NCBI GenBank assembly: GCA_016938065.1
Contig: JAFGVI010000133.1
Coordinates: 1 to 51,327 of the forward strand
Origin: Deltaproteobacteria bacterium
GTDB taxonomy: Bacteria > Desulfobacterota > Anaeroferrophillalia > Anaeroferrophillales > Tharpellaceae
DNA: 51,327 nucleotides
Direction of reading: 5' to 3'
Made by a program: the position numbers and the translations under genes. Positions 19,661-28,749 of this stretch are shown here, piece by piece. The stretch's first letter is position 1. Each line of letters starts with the position of its first letter. The notes below the pieces were generated by a model. It did no database searches and had not been told where the DNA came from. It was given only the letters and a program-made list of their open reading frames with translations.

Positions 19661-20767
19661 CTACCCCAACAAAACCTTCCATATCCTTTCCGCCGCCCGG
19701 CCATCCCACTGAGGCACTCTGCAAACCGAACGTTTAACCACAGCATCACCCACGGGAAATGACTTCCTCAACTCTTCATAAGCCTTCATAATCCCTTCCG
19801 GCTGGTTACCGACCAGGATATTGGTACCAAGTTCAATAGTTATCGGCCTCTCCGTATTCTCCCGCAATGTCAGACAGGGAACCCCCAAAGCCGTCGTCTC
19901 CTCTTGGAGCCCACCACTGTCGGTCAAAACCGCGATCGCATCCTGCCAGAGATAAAGTGATTCACGAAAACCCAGCGGCCCCAGACAATGAATATTATCG
20001 GAGAGTTCAATTGCAAATTGTTCCAGCATCTTGGCCGTCCGCGGATGCACCGGAAAAAAGATCGGATAATCCTTGGCAATCTCATTCAGACAACCAACAA
20101 TCCCCTGCAAGGTTTCAGGATCATCAACGTTAGCCGGCCGATGCATAGTCATAAAAAAATAATCCGGATGCAAACGCTTCAACGCCGCCACCGCAAAGGC
20201 CGAGGTATCGGAGCTTTTTAATTTCTCAGCCTGATGCAGCAGATTATCGATCATCACATGGCCAACCAGAAAAACCGCAGCCCCAGGCTTACCTTCGCGC
20301 AACAAGTTAGCCGCGCCGCTCGCTTCCGTGACAAAGAAATAGTCACTGATCGCATCGGTCACCATGCGGTTGATCTCTTCCGGCATGGTCAGATCAAAAC
20401 TCCTCAGACCCGCCTCAATATGCGCCACCTTAATCAGCAGTTTTTTCGCAACAATACTGCAAGCCAGTGTCGAATTGACATCGCCCACCACAATCACCAG
20501 ATCAGGCTTTTCGGCGAGACAAACCTCTTCAAAAGCAACCATAACCCGGGCCGTCTGCTCCGCATGACTTCCGGAACCTGCCTCAAGAAAGTGATCCGGC
20601 TCCGGCAGCTCCAGATCATCAAAAAAAGTCTGCGACATCGCATAATCATAATGCTGTCCGGTATGCACAATTAAGCACTCAAGACTGTCATACACCTGCG
20701 CCGCCCGATAAACCGGCGCAATCTTCATAAAATTAGGCCGGGCTCCGGCCACCAGTAATGCCTTCAC
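19661..20767 (-). CDS. wecB: UDP-N-acetylglucosamine 2-epimerase (non-hydrolysing)
   Basis: This enzyme interconverts UDP-GlcNAc and UDP-ManNAc, supplying ManNAc for surface polysaccharides. The 368-residue protein has the characteristic start MKALLVAGARPNFMKIAPV, and the HTGQHYDYAMS, GDVNSTLA and HIEAGLRS segments. The LTDSGGLQEE nucleotide-binding motif and the TERP region are also present. Length is normal. It is the last polysaccharide gene on the minus strand, after ydcF-like and wecG-type genes. A dehydrogenase 17 kb away could oxidise its product to UDP-ManNAcA, which is inference. Confidence 0.95.
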   Translation of the reverse strand: MKALLVAGARPNFMKIAPVYRAAQVYDSLECLIVHTGQHYDYAMSQTFFDDLELPEPDHFLEAGSGSHAEQTARVMVAFEEVCLAEKPDLVIVVGDVNSTLACSIVAKKLLIKVAHIEAGLRSFDLTMPEEINRMVTDAISDYFFVTEASGAANLLREGKPGAAVFLVGHVMIDNLLHQAEKLKSSDTSAFAVAALKRLHPDYFFMTMHRPANVDDPETLQGIVGCLNEIAKDYPIFFPVHPRTAKMLEQFAIELSDNIHCLGPLGFRESLYLWQDAIAVLTDSGGLQEETTALGVPCLTLRENTERPITIELGTNILVGNQPEGIMKAYEELRKSFPVGDAVVKRSVCRVPQWDGRAAERIWKVLLG

Positions 20768-20869
20768 AAAAACTCCCGTGAGTGTAAAAGCCGGCTACAA
20801 AAACAGACAACCGGAATCGACCACCGCAAGATCCCCACCCCGGTGACTATCATTCCTCATCTTGCCGTC

Positions 20870-21481
20870 TTACACAAACCATGAATATATCAGAAACCAG
20901 CCGATTTTAAGATACTCACCGGCAACCTTGGCAAAATTACGCCAGGAACTGTAACAGCCGATCAAATCGTATGTTTCAAAAGGGGTAGCGGCAAAAGATA
21001 TATGATAATCATCACTAAAAACCCGGGCAGCAATCAACTGCAGACGACGCATGTGATAAGGAGAACTGACAAGCACAGCCGAGTGATAACCCAGCTTCTC
21101 CATCATCTTCCGCCCGGTCAAAAGTTCAAGATGAGTATTCTCGAAAAGCCGCCAGCTGCGCCCGAAAAGCCGCCAGCGCAATCCGGCAACCATAGTTTCC
21201 GGCAAGATTTCGGCATTACCCGGGCGGGCCGTTCGTCCCCCTTCAAGCATCGGCTTTAACACCGCCTTTTGCCGTCCAGGAACCAGCAAAGCCCCGGCCC
21301 GACCCTGCTCGACCAGACTCGCCGCCCCTTGTTCCCGAGCTCCGGGTTCCCCGCCAACCAGCATAATCACACAGTCAACCGTCTCAACGGGCGAACTGTA
21401 AAGCAAGAAAGCGGGCGCCATCAAGACCCCCGCCACCGCCAGACAAAAAACAAAAAGTAACGATCTCATTTTCCAGATCAT
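20870..21481 (-). CDS. YdcF/SanA-like (DUF218) membrane-anchored protein
   Basis: The 203-residue protein has an N-terminal hydrophobic segment (about residues 7-28) that fits an uncleaved anchor or signal peptide, followed by a DUF218 domain. The family pattern is visible in VDCVIMLVGG, the EQGRAGALLVPG segment and LVSSPYHMRR. DUF218 proteins such as SanA, ElyC and YdcF are linked to envelope barrier or lipid-carrier metabolism, but their activities are poorly defined. ATG 21469 is a possible alternative start. It lies between the wecG-type and wecB genes. Confidence 0.8.
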   Translation of the reverse strand: MIWKMRSLLFVFCLAVAGVLMAPAFLLYSSPVETVDCVIMLVGGEPGAREQGAASLVEQGRAGALLVPGRQKAVLKPMLEGGRTARPGNAEILPETMVAGLRWRLFGRSWRLFENTHLELLTGRKMMEKLGYHSAVLVSSPYHMRRLQLIAARVFSDDYHISFAATPFETYDLIGCYSSWRNFAKVAGEYLKIGWFLIYSWFV

Positions 21482-21520
21482 CCTCTATCGCTCAACCTCA
21501 AAAAAAGACTGTGAACAAAC

Positions 21521-22309
21521 TTATGGATTCGCCCGGGAATTGAAATGACGAACACCTGTCAATTTATAGCGAACCAGTAACCAGAGGAATTTAGGTAACG
21601 CTAGCTGACGACGCCACCGTTTAGGTTCACTCAACAACCGATAAAACCACTCAGTTCCAGTTTGCCGAAAAAAAAGAGGGGCCCACCTGACTTTCCCGCT
21701 GACGACGTCAAAAGTTCCACCGACCCCCATACAGAAAGCCGCATTAATGCGCTCACGATGACCGGCAATCCAGGCTTCCTGTTTGGGCGATCCCATAGCC
21801 ACAAAAAGGATTTCGGCCCCTGAGGCATTGATATCATCGACAATCTTTTCAGAATCCGTAAAATAGCCGTCATGCCGGCCAACAATCTGCAAATCGGGAT
21901 AATCCTGCAAAAGTCGTTCACAGGCACTCCGATTAACCTCCGGCGCCGCCCCCAGAAGATAGATCCGCCAACCTGCAACCGCCGCCTTCTTCACCAGCGC
22001 ATAGAATAACGCCACACCGGTAATTCGGGTAATCGCCCGACCGTCCAAAACCCGCACCGCCAGAGCCGCGCCGATACCATCACAGATGAATATCTGTGCC
22101 TGATTAATTAACGACGCCAGCTCCCGATCTTGCTCGGCCTTGTAAAGCTTTTCCGGATTAATGGCGACACTGAAAGCCTTTTGCCCGGAAGTAACAAGCT
22201 CCCCGACACAGATGCAGGCGTGAGCATAATCAGTAAAAGGAGTCACCTGCAGTGTCATCAGGGGCAGATTTTGTGGCAGCTGCAGAATTTTCTGGGTTAC
22301 GTTTTGCAT
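21521..22309 (-). CDS. WecG/TagA/CpsF-family glycosyltransferase
   Basis: This family (GT26) transfers ManNAc or ManNAcA to a lipid-linked GlcNAc. The 262-residue protein shows the DGIGAALAVRVL, GAAPEVNRSACERL and DILFVAMGSPKQE-type segments (here EILFVAMGSPKQEAWI) and the conserved GVGGTFDVVSGKVRWAP. Length is normal. Its neighbour wecB makes UDP-ManNAc, which supports ManNAc transfer. Direct repeat copy A separates it from asnB upstream. The ribosome site is weak (GAG about 10 bases before the ATG). Confidence 0.9.
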   Translation of the reverse strand: MQNVTQKILQLPQNLPLMTLQVTPFTDYAHACICVGELVTSGQKAFSVAINPEKLYKAEQDRELASLINQAQIFICDGIGAALAVRVLDGRAITRITGVALFYALVKKAAVAGWRIYLLGAAPEVNRSACERLLQDYPDLQIVGRHDGYFTDSEKIVDDINASGAEILFVAMGSPKQEAWIAGHRERINAAFCMGVGGTFDVVSGKVRWAPLFFRQTGTEWFYRLLSEPKRWRRQLALPKFLWLLVRYKLTGVRHFNSRANP

Positions 22310-22330
22310 TACAAAACTCGGCTTTTATTG

Positions 22331-22463
22331 GTGCTTTACAGGTTATTTTCTTGTTTTTTCAACATTTTTTTCAACAATAAAAACAAAAAAATGTTCTGAT
22401 AAGAGCACTTATTTGCGGGCCGTAAAGGTCCCTTGGATTGCGGGGCTCGCCCCCCGCATTAGG
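22331..22463. repeat. Structured intergenic direct repeat, copy A
   Basis: This 133-base element matches copy B at 33635-33793 in the same orientation, with about 85% identity by eye outside one insertion. An exact 25-base block is at 22393-22417. Further shared blocks are GGGCCGTAAAGG (22417-22428), TTGCGGGGCTCGC (22438-22450) and CCCGCATTAGG (22453-22463). It can fold into several hairpins: GTGCT...AGCAC outer arms, AACATTTTTTT...AAAAAAATGTT and a GC-rich stem. Its right end overlaps the asnB stop codon. It may be a terminator, an RNA element or a recombination sequence; no terminal repeats or transposase are seen. Confidence 0.85.
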
Positions 22464-24291
22464 CAAATTTCTGAAACCAGTAATTAAGACAGAGTAACAA
22501 GAAAATCTGCCTTTCCTGATTTATACCTTTTTCATGTGCAAGCAACACTTTTTCAACTTCGGACAGATCGAAATAACTTGCGAACTTTGCTTCTTTTGCA
22601 AGCAAAATATCCCAGACAGGACCATGCCCGGCAAACCATTTTTTAGTTGGTGATTGAAACCCTTTTTTCTTTCTGTTAATGATTGAATCAGGAAGCACCA
22701 TCTTAGCATACTCTCGATGCACAATTTTAGACTGCCCGACTTTGACCCGGAATGAGCACGGCAACGACTGAATATATTTTACCAGATCAAGATCCAGCAT
22801 CGGCACCCGGCACTCCAGCGAAAAATGCATCGTCACTTTATCCGTATAGAGCAGAAGATCATCCGCAAGGTTCATCCTCAGATCAACTGCCATCATACGT
22901 TCAACACTGGTTTTGATCTTTGAACAGCCCAGCAGGGAATAAAAATACTGCACTCTTTCCAGAGAATGAGTATCTCTAAGGCCAACCAGTTTTTCAATTT
23001 CATGGTCAGAAAAAACAGAATAGGCCGACAAAAAGCGGGAGACATCATCACCGCGCCGCAAGGCCGAGAAACCCCGCCTGAGCTGGTCATTACTGAGACC
23101 TAAAAAATCAAAAAGACGGTTCCCGACAACCGCTAAGGCCGGAGGCAGAAAGCGATGCAGCAATTCGCCCTGATAACGACCATAGCCGCCCAGGGACTCA
23201 TCCGCCCCCTGTCCGGAAAGTACAACCTTAACCTTTTGCGCAGCCAGTTTGGCCAGATAATACATCGGAATAATGGAGGTTGTCGCAAGAGGTTCTTCAA
23301 CTATCGCAACACAGGCTTTAATAATCTCTAAAAAATCCTCGAAACCAATTCTGGTTATAATCGAATCAAGACCAAGTTGTCTGGCCGTTTCCTGAGCATC
23401 GCTTATCTCATCGCTTGCATCCTCTTCTGTAAAGCCGACGGTAAAACCCTTCAGAGGACGCGAAGAATCCATTTGAGCAAATTTGGCAACCAAAGCAGAG
23501 TCTATCCCTCCGCTCAGAAGAACACCAACCTCAACGTCGGACATCAGTTGTCGCTTAACCGCCTGCTGCAGTAAAAAACCATAATTGTCAGCAGCCTCCG
23601 CAAAAGAAAATTTTGCTGCCGCTCTTTCGCAAGCAAACGCATACGGTCTAAACTTCAGCCCCAACCCACAATCATTAAGCTTTACCCTTAGGGCGTGCCC
23701 AGGTCTTATTTTATGGATCTTTTTGAAAAGAGTATCCGGTGAAGGGGAGTATCTCAGACACAACAGGGTTGCCAGGTTATTGAGCGAAACAGTGTCATTG
23801 ACTAATTTCTGCACAGGAGCGATCTCCGACGCGAAAACCAGACGATGGCCCTCCTGCCAATAGTACAGGGGTTTTACGCCAAAAGGATCGCGACAAAGAA
23901 TAATGGTGTTGATTTTTTTATCGAGAAAAGCAAAAGCAAAGATCCCGTTCAGATCATTTAACCCGTTTTCGCCGAATTCGGCAAGATAATAAAGCAGGGT
24001 TTCGGTATCGGAACTGCCGCGAAATGATACTTCCGGTAATTTACCGCGCAACTCAAGATGATTATAAATTTCACCGTTGAAAATGATGACATAACGGCCG
24101 CAGGCCGAAACCATCGGCTGATGTCCACTTGGTGAAAGATCGACAATGGCAAGCCTTGTCTGCCCCAGACAAATACGATGATTTCCAGCTATCTCTGTGA
24201 TTATGCCGGAATCATCAGGACCACGGTGTGCGAGAGCGCCTAAAGACTCTTTGCTGAAAGCTAAATTTACTGATCCGAGGATTCCACACAT
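22459..24291 (-). CDS. asnB: Asparagine synthase-type glutamine amidotransferase
   Basis: The 610-residue protein has an N-terminal class II glutaminase domain with the catalytic cysteine right after Met (MCGILGSVN) and AHRGPDDSG. The C-terminal synthetase domain has PP-loop LLSGGIDSALVA and the LSGQGADE motif. It could make asparagine, but its place in a polysaccharide locus suggests amidation of a uronic-acid sugar or related acceptor. AsnB-like genes are common in exopolysaccharide clusters, including exosortase-linked ones, though no exosortase is seen here. It lies immediately downstream of the VpsJ-like gene (42 bases) and ends inside repeat copy A. Confidence 0.88.
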   Translation of the reverse strand: MCGILGSVNLAFSKESLGALAHRGPDDSGIITEIAGNHRICLGQTRLAIVDLSPSGHQPMVSACGRYVIIFNGEIYNHLELRGKLPEVSFRGSSDTETLLYYLAEFGENGLNDLNGIFAFAFLDKKINTIILCRDPFGVKPLYYWQEGHRLVFASEIAPVQKLVNDTVSLNNLATLLCLRYSPSPDTLFKKIHKIRPGHALRVKLNDCGLGLKFRPYAFACERAAAKFSFAEAADNYGFLLQQAVKRQLMSDVEVGVLLSGGIDSALVAKFAQMDSSRPLKGFTVGFTEEDASDEISDAQETARQLGLDSIITRIGFEDFLEIIKACVAIVEEPLATTSIIPMYYLAKLAAQKVKVVLSGQGADESLGGYGRYQGELLHRFLPPALAVVGNRLFDFLGLSNDQLRRGFSALRRGDDVSRFLSAYSVFSDHEIEKLVGLRDTHSLERVQYFYSLLGCSKIKTSVERMMAVDLRMNLADDLLLYTDKVTMHFSLECRVPMLDLDLVKYIQSLPCSFRVKVGQSKIVHREYAKMVLPDSIINRKKKGFQSPTKKWFAGHGPVWDILLAKEAKFASYFDLSEVEKVLLAHEKGINQERQIFLLLCLNYWFQKFA

Positions 24292-24333
24292 TTGATTGAC
24301 ACACCGTTTGTCCGCAGAATTTATACCGCCTCT

Positions 24334-25509
24334 CTAACACCGTCGACCCTTTAATTCCAATAACGACAAAGCATAAAGGTAAGGCATTACCGCCCAGCGC
24401 AACATATTCCTGTTGCGCTGGTTCCCGAAGATATCAATTTGCGAATATATGTCATCTTTCACGCAAAAATTATTTTCGATTGCATCCTTAAGATCATACG
24501 CTAAAGTCCAGTCCTGCATAAGAATTGCGAGGTTGAGCATCTCGGCATTGTCATACAGATCAAATTTCACCATTGAAGGTTTATTGCTTTTTGCAAAACG
24601 CTTGAATAAACCTTCCCTCTCAACCCAGAAAGATTCCTTGATAAATTTATAACCTCTGGCAATGACCTCTTCACACGCATGCAAATGGAACAGTTCATTT
24701 GTCTTGATGATGTTTTTCAAAACAATGCAGGAATGAAAACAATCGATGAAGGAATTACCATCCGGAGAATAATACCAGGAACCATCAGCTTTCTGAGATT
24801 TAACTATAAAATTATACATCTTTCTTATTTTAATCGACACCGCCGGTTCCTGGTCAATATTTATATTTGCCAGGAACAGAGCAAAAGCCAGCATCGAATA
24901 ACTGACGGCATTGACAACCCTGCGATCCTTTGCTGCAGAATAAGAAGTAACTATATAGTCGTCGTTCTCCTCCATTACACAAAGATCATTTTCGTAAAAA
25001 CAATAGATACTACGCATGATATTGCTGTCAACCTGTTCGACTTGGGATAGCCCCACAACGGCCTCAAGCACATAGGGTGTCATAGTAAAAAGCGGCATAT
25101 CAGGACCGTATATCAGACCTTCAGCGACCGGATAGCGAAAACCCAGTCCCCAGCAATGACCGCTGTAACCTTTGCACCCATGTTGCATCAACCATTCTAA
25201 ATGTTCTCTGGCCCATCTGAGAAGCTCCGGCTTTTCAGAAAGCGAATACAGATTCAACAAAATCAGAATAGACCAGGCTCGGACAATCGGATATTCCCGC
25301 CTGGTATAAAAAAAACGTTTTTGATTGTTTATAAAAAAATCAAAAAGCGTCAGCAGCGCCGCCGGAAATAAAGCTGCCCATTTACTGTGATTGAAAAGAT
25401 TTTTAACGGTAAAACCGACATGGGTCTGCCATATATCATATGGATCAAAGGTCGCGAGACTACTCTTGCAGCAAATTTTTTCATACTCTTCTATTCGCAA
25501 AACAAACAA
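24334..25509 (-). CDS. Alpha/alpha-toroid-like protein of polysaccharide loci (VpsJ-like)
   Basis: This 391-residue protein lacks a signal peptide. It is rich in aromatic helical repeats with a motif QKADGSWYYSPDG typical of six-hairpin or terpene-cyclase-like toroid folds. Its size and context resemble VpsJ-type proteins of exopolysaccharide operons, whose function is not established. This resemblance is from memory and is tentative. It overlaps the upstream deacetylase gene by 19 bases, so translation is coupled. The start is uncertain: TTG 25509 abuts an AGG, while TTG 25500 has AGG about 9 bases away. Confidence 0.6.
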   Translation of the reverse strand: MFVLRIEEYEKICCKSSLATFDPYDIWQTHVGFTVKNLFNHSKWAALFPAALLTLFDFFINNQKRFFYTRREYPIVRAWSILILLNLYSLSEKPELLRWAREHLEWLMQHGCKGYSGHCWGLGFRYPVAEGLIYGPDMPLFTMTPYVLEAVVGLSQVEQVDSNIMRSIYCFYENDLCVMEENDDYIVTSYSAAKDRRVVNAVSYSMLAFALFLANINIDQEPAVSIKIRKMYNFIVKSQKADGSWYYSPDGNSFIDCFHSCIVLKNIIKTNELFHLHACEEVIARGYKFIKESFWVEREGLFKRFAKSNKPSMVKFDLYDNAEMLNLAILMQDWTLAYDLKDAIENNFCVKDDIYSQIDIFGNQRNRNMLRWAVMPYLYALSLLELKGRRC

Positions 25510-26624
25510 CCTGCAGGGTACTGAATCCCGCCATCCACCAGCGGAGCCATCGGTATCTTTTCGACAAGATCACCAAAGCTGCTGAACCTGACGTTTTCGA
25601 CCTTCTTAATCATTTTGAGAAAGTTATCCAGTTCCCGGTCATTCCAGAAATCTTTTGAGTGCCCTATCATGACTACTGGAGTAATTTCTTCGGTTGCAGA
25701 CCGACCAAACCTCAGCACCATCTTATACATACTTCGCGCGGACAGTTTACAGAAATCCAGGTTATGAGTATGCATCCGAAATAAATTAAACAACACTTCC
25801 TTTACGTCGGGAGTGCTCCTCAGCCTGTTGATTTCCCCGTGTCTATCTCCTTCTTCTATCAGCTTTCTCTTCACTGTCGCAAGCAGCTTCCTGGGCATAA
25901 AATTCATAAGATATGGTTTTGATACTGCACAAACAGGAAACTCTATTACATTCTCGAATTCCGGGCCTGTTTTACATACATCATCTGCGGCACACCACCA
26001 GAAACCAATATTTTTTACCGCCTGCGTATAATTCAACGCAAAAGGTCTCTTTAACCGGAGTCCGGGAACAACCGATGAATCCGCATAAAGTCCGACTTCC
26101 TTCATGGCAGCTATCACCCGTTCAGAAGGCTGCATGTAATATCCCCCTGCCCGGAACACTCTGCATTCATAACTTTTCTTATAAGGTTGCAGAAGACGCT
26201 CTATTGTTTCGCGTCCCCGATGTAAAACCCCCCAAATGGATAACGGGTCATTCCTGCTGCCCAAACCACCAGGTAGATCAGACAGTCGATACTGCTGCAT
26301 TTTCAGCCGCCATAAACCATCCACGATTTCCGCGCCGATCCATTGGGGATGAATATGTAACTGGACATCATGCCCGTTGGCTACAGCCGCAATAAGCTGT
26401 TTTTCGATCAGATCCGCGGGAGAATATCCCAGTTTCAGCTTTCCCTCATTTTCCGCTTGCCTGAAAGCCCAATATTCAGCAACTTCAAACATTAATGTCA
26501 GAGGACAATCATGTTTTTTACAAATCTCCAGAACTCGGGATGTCGGCTCAATTATATCTCTTCGCACATCTCCAGCCCCGCTGCCGAATAATTCGTAATC
26601 CAAAGACAATACCAAATCAATCAT
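25491..26624 (-). CDS. NodB-like polysaccharide deacetylase-family protein
   Basis: The 377-residue protein resembles carbohydrate esterase family 4. The N-terminal LVLSLDYELFG carries the family's catalytic/metal Asp position, and GHDVQLHIHPQW gives the HxxH-like metal-binding region (H-x-H-P). A later GHSKDF could be the catalytic His segment. CE4 enzymes remove N-acetyl groups from amino sugars. No signal peptide is seen, so it would act in the cytoplasm on nucleotide- or lipid-linked substrates, or is recruited otherwise. It overlaps the VpsJ-like gene downstream and follows a GT4 gene by 73 bases. Confidence 0.75.
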   Translation of the reverse strand: MIDLVLSLDYELFGSGAGDVRRDIIEPTSRVLEICKKHDCPLTLMFEVAEYWAFRQAENEGKLKLGYSPADLIEKQLIAAVANGHDVQLHIHPQWIGAEIVDGLWRLKMQQYRLSDLPGGLGSRNDPLSIWGVLHRGRETIERLLQPYKKSYECRVFRAGGYYMQPSERVIAAMKEVGLYADSSVVPGLRLKRPFALNYTQAVKNIGFWWCAADDVCKTGPEFENVIEFPVCAVSKPYLMNFMPRKLLATVKRKLIEEGDRHGEINRLRSTPDVKEVLFNLFRMHTHNLDFCKLSARSMYKMVLRFGRSATEEITPVVMIGHSKDFWNDRELDNFLKMIKKVENVRFSSFGDLVEKIPMAPLVDGGIQYPAGCLFCE

Positions 26625-26697
26625 CGAATCATATTCCGCCCCCAGAATTTAAAACCGGCACGCTTCGGGCTTGATGCCACAAACCAGTACCCACACA

Positions 26698-27855
26698 TCA
26701 GGACATTTTCCAAATTTTATCGTAGACCGTTTCAATTCGTCCGACTACCTGAGCGGCCGAAAAATTATTCGCGGCATAAAGATGGTTATTCAGGCCAATC
26801 TGCTTCATCCTCTTCTCATCTGACAACAGCCCGTCCAATACTAAGAAGAGCGATGCCGGCTCCAGAGACTCGACCGCAAAGCCCATGCGGCCATCAACAA
26901 AAAAATCTTTAATACCGCCGACCCGGCTCACAACGACCGGCATTGCGGAAGCCATGGCTTCCAGAACAGAAATCGGCAGCCCTTCACTATAAGAGGGCAA
27001 AAAAAACAGGTCACACTGCAACAGAATTTTTCTCTTATCTTCACCGCTGATAAAGCCCGTAAAGACAACCCCATCAATTTTTTCAGCTAAAACATATTGC
27101 TGCAGACCGACTGCTTCCGGGCCGTCACCAGCTATAACAAGTTTTACATCCGCATATTTTTCTTTCAACAGCTTAAAGGTGTCAACTACCTCGTAAATCC
27201 CTTTTTCCCTAACCATGCGACCGAGAAAAAGAATCTTATACGCATGACCGGAAACCTTGGCACTCAGCTTTTCATCAATTTCAGCCGCGGTAAACAGATC
27301 ATTTGCAACCATGGTCGAACCCAGGATAATTTTCTCTTTTTCGACCCCCCAATCGACTAATTTTGTCTTAAACTCGGTCGATAAAACCCAAATTGCCTCA
27401 GCTTTGTTCAAGATGCCGGCTATAATCTTTTTCAGACATGAACGATCAACTAAGTTTTCAATGGACTTTTTCCAGCCATGAAAAAAAACAACAAACGGGA
27501 TACCTCGTTTAATGGCTATTTCAGCGTATAAAAGATCCCTGAGCAGAGCGGTAATATCCAAGGATGGAGAAAGATGAATAATATCTACATCATTGAGCAA
27601 CTTACCGACAGACAACAAAAACAGATCCGACAGGGTTTGCGCATACCTCTTTACCCTGTACCACCAGCGAACATTTTCATAAAAAACCTGCTTTACATTA
27701 CGATTAAACGTTAGATCAAGAACCTGGTAGCGAGGAGATAAGTTTTCAATAATCTCCCGGTTGAAAGATGCAACCCCGCCCACTCGCAGGGAGTTGAATC
27801 TTAAAGGGAAAAGAATTGTCACTTTATGTGCCCGATCGCGACTTTCAAGCATCAT
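26698..27855 (-). CDS. GT4-family glycosyltransferase
   Basis: The 385-residue protein has a GT-B fold pattern: N-terminal acceptor domain with GGVASFNREI, and a C-terminal domain with ILFLGRMVREKGI, VIAGDGPE and the E-x7-E motif EGLPISVLEA. It probably adds one sugar from a nucleotide donor to a lipid-linked intermediate at the inner face of the membrane. The donor cannot be told. A TTG at 27858 is an alternative start. ATG 27855 shares its A with the TGA stop of the acetyltransferase gene upstream, giving a TGATG coupling signal, and GGTGG lies just before it. Confidence 0.88.
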   Translation of the reverse strand: MMLESRDRAHKVTILFPLRFNSLRVGGVASFNREIIENLSPRYQVLDLTFNRNVKQVFYENVRWWYRVKRYAQTLSDLFLLSVGKLLNDVDIIHLSPSLDITALLRDLLYAEIAIKRGIPFVVFFHGWKKSIENLVDRSCLKKIIAGILNKAEAIWVLSTEFKTKLVDWGVEKEKIILGSTMVANDLFTAAEIDEKLSAKVSGHAYKILFLGRMVREKGIYEVVDTFKLLKEKYADVKLVIAGDGPEAVGLQQYVLAEKIDGVVFTGFISGEDKRKILLQCDLFFLPSYSEGLPISVLEAMASAMPVVVSRVGGIKDFFVDGRMGFAVESLEPASLFLVLDGLLSDEKRMKQIGLNNHLYAANNFSAAQVVGRIETVYDKIWKMS

Positions 27856-28730
27856 CAAAAACCACCGCCATGATTACATGCCGGCGAACCCCAGAAAATC
27901 TGTTTCAAATGCTCTTCTACAACTTTCAAGTCAACTGAATAAAAAACGGCATTATTGACTTTAAAAAATTTATAATTCGGGCAACCTGTTCTTTTTATAA
28001 AATTACACGGAGTCTCCCTTTTTCGCATTACATCCGGATCATGCACAAAGGTTTTCACACAAAAATACCTGTTATCTCTGTCTTTAACGACACCAACATA
28101 AGGTTTCTCCAGATACAACGAGCCGATGATACCCGGAAGATACAGATCCTCACAGGCATGAAAAAAAGTCATCCTCTCAATTCCTATGCCTATCGCTTTG
28201 GCATTACCAAGTTCAGATGCTTTATAATATGGACTGGATTTATCAAACGGAGTCACGGAGGCAGAGTGTTGCTGCGTCAGATATTCCTTATCGCGTCCCC
28301 AAACCGCTACAGCTTTAATAGGATGAGGACTGATCACAACATCCCGACGTTGGGCGAAAACATTAGTCAGAACACCCATCGATGAGTGCATGTCATTAAA
28401 AGAGAATACTATTTTTTTTTCTAACATTTCTTCGGGGTTGTACTGCGGGTAGTAGGGCATCAAGAGATTACCTTCAGGCCCGACCAGTGCAATGAGCAGA
28501 TCAATCAATTCCGCCGGTGTAAATTCGGCATTCAGGGAACCAAAACTTGAATGGACCATCAAGGTATCGCCTGTTTTAATGCCCAACCGATCAGTCAGTA
28601 CATCTAACATCCCGGAATAATCCAGGCTGCCGCTCTGAGCAACAACATTAAATAATTTGCGCCGGTATCTTTTTAACGCATATTTAACGCGATAAGATAA
28701 TTTACCCCTTAAATAACCGATCAACATCAA
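27855..28730 (-). CDS. AAC(3)-family acyl-CoA acetyltransferase
   Basis: The 291-residue protein has the aminoglycoside 3-N-acetyltransferase fold signatures TLMVHSSFGSL, SPHPIKAVAVWG and FDKSSPYYKA. Family members use acetyl-CoA. In this setting, between two glycosyltransferase genes, the natural substrate is more likely an amino sugar of the polysaccharide than an antibiotic; this is inference. Length is close to normal. It is translationally coupled to the GT4 gene downstream. The N-terminal 35 residues are basic, a feature not needed for the fold. Confidence 0.82.
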   Translation of the reverse strand: MMLIGYLRGKLSYRVKYALKRYRRKLFNVVAQSGSLDYSGMLDVLTDRLGIKTGDTLMVHSSFGSLNAEFTPAELIDLLIALVGPEGNLLMPYYPQYNPEEMLEKKIVFSFNDMHSSMGVLTNVFAQRRDVVISPHPIKAVAVWGRDKEYLTQQHSASVTPFDKSSPYYKASELGNAKAIGIGIERMTFFHACEDLYLPGIIGSLYLEKPYVGVVKDRDNRYFCVKTFVHDPDVMRKRETPCNFIKRTGCPNYKFFKVNNAVFYSVDLKVVEEHLKQIFWGSPACNHGGGF

Positions 28731-28749
28731 ACACCTGCCTTCAGAAACA

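Noticed and set aside
22459-26624. Exosortase (XrtA/PEP-CTERM)-type locus
   Set aside because: asnB-type and deacetylase genes fit, but no exosortase or PEP-CTERM protein is in the window.
27855-28730. Aminoglycoside resistance gene
   Set aside because: The fold fits, but context and coupling to a glycosyltransferase point to sugar acetylation.
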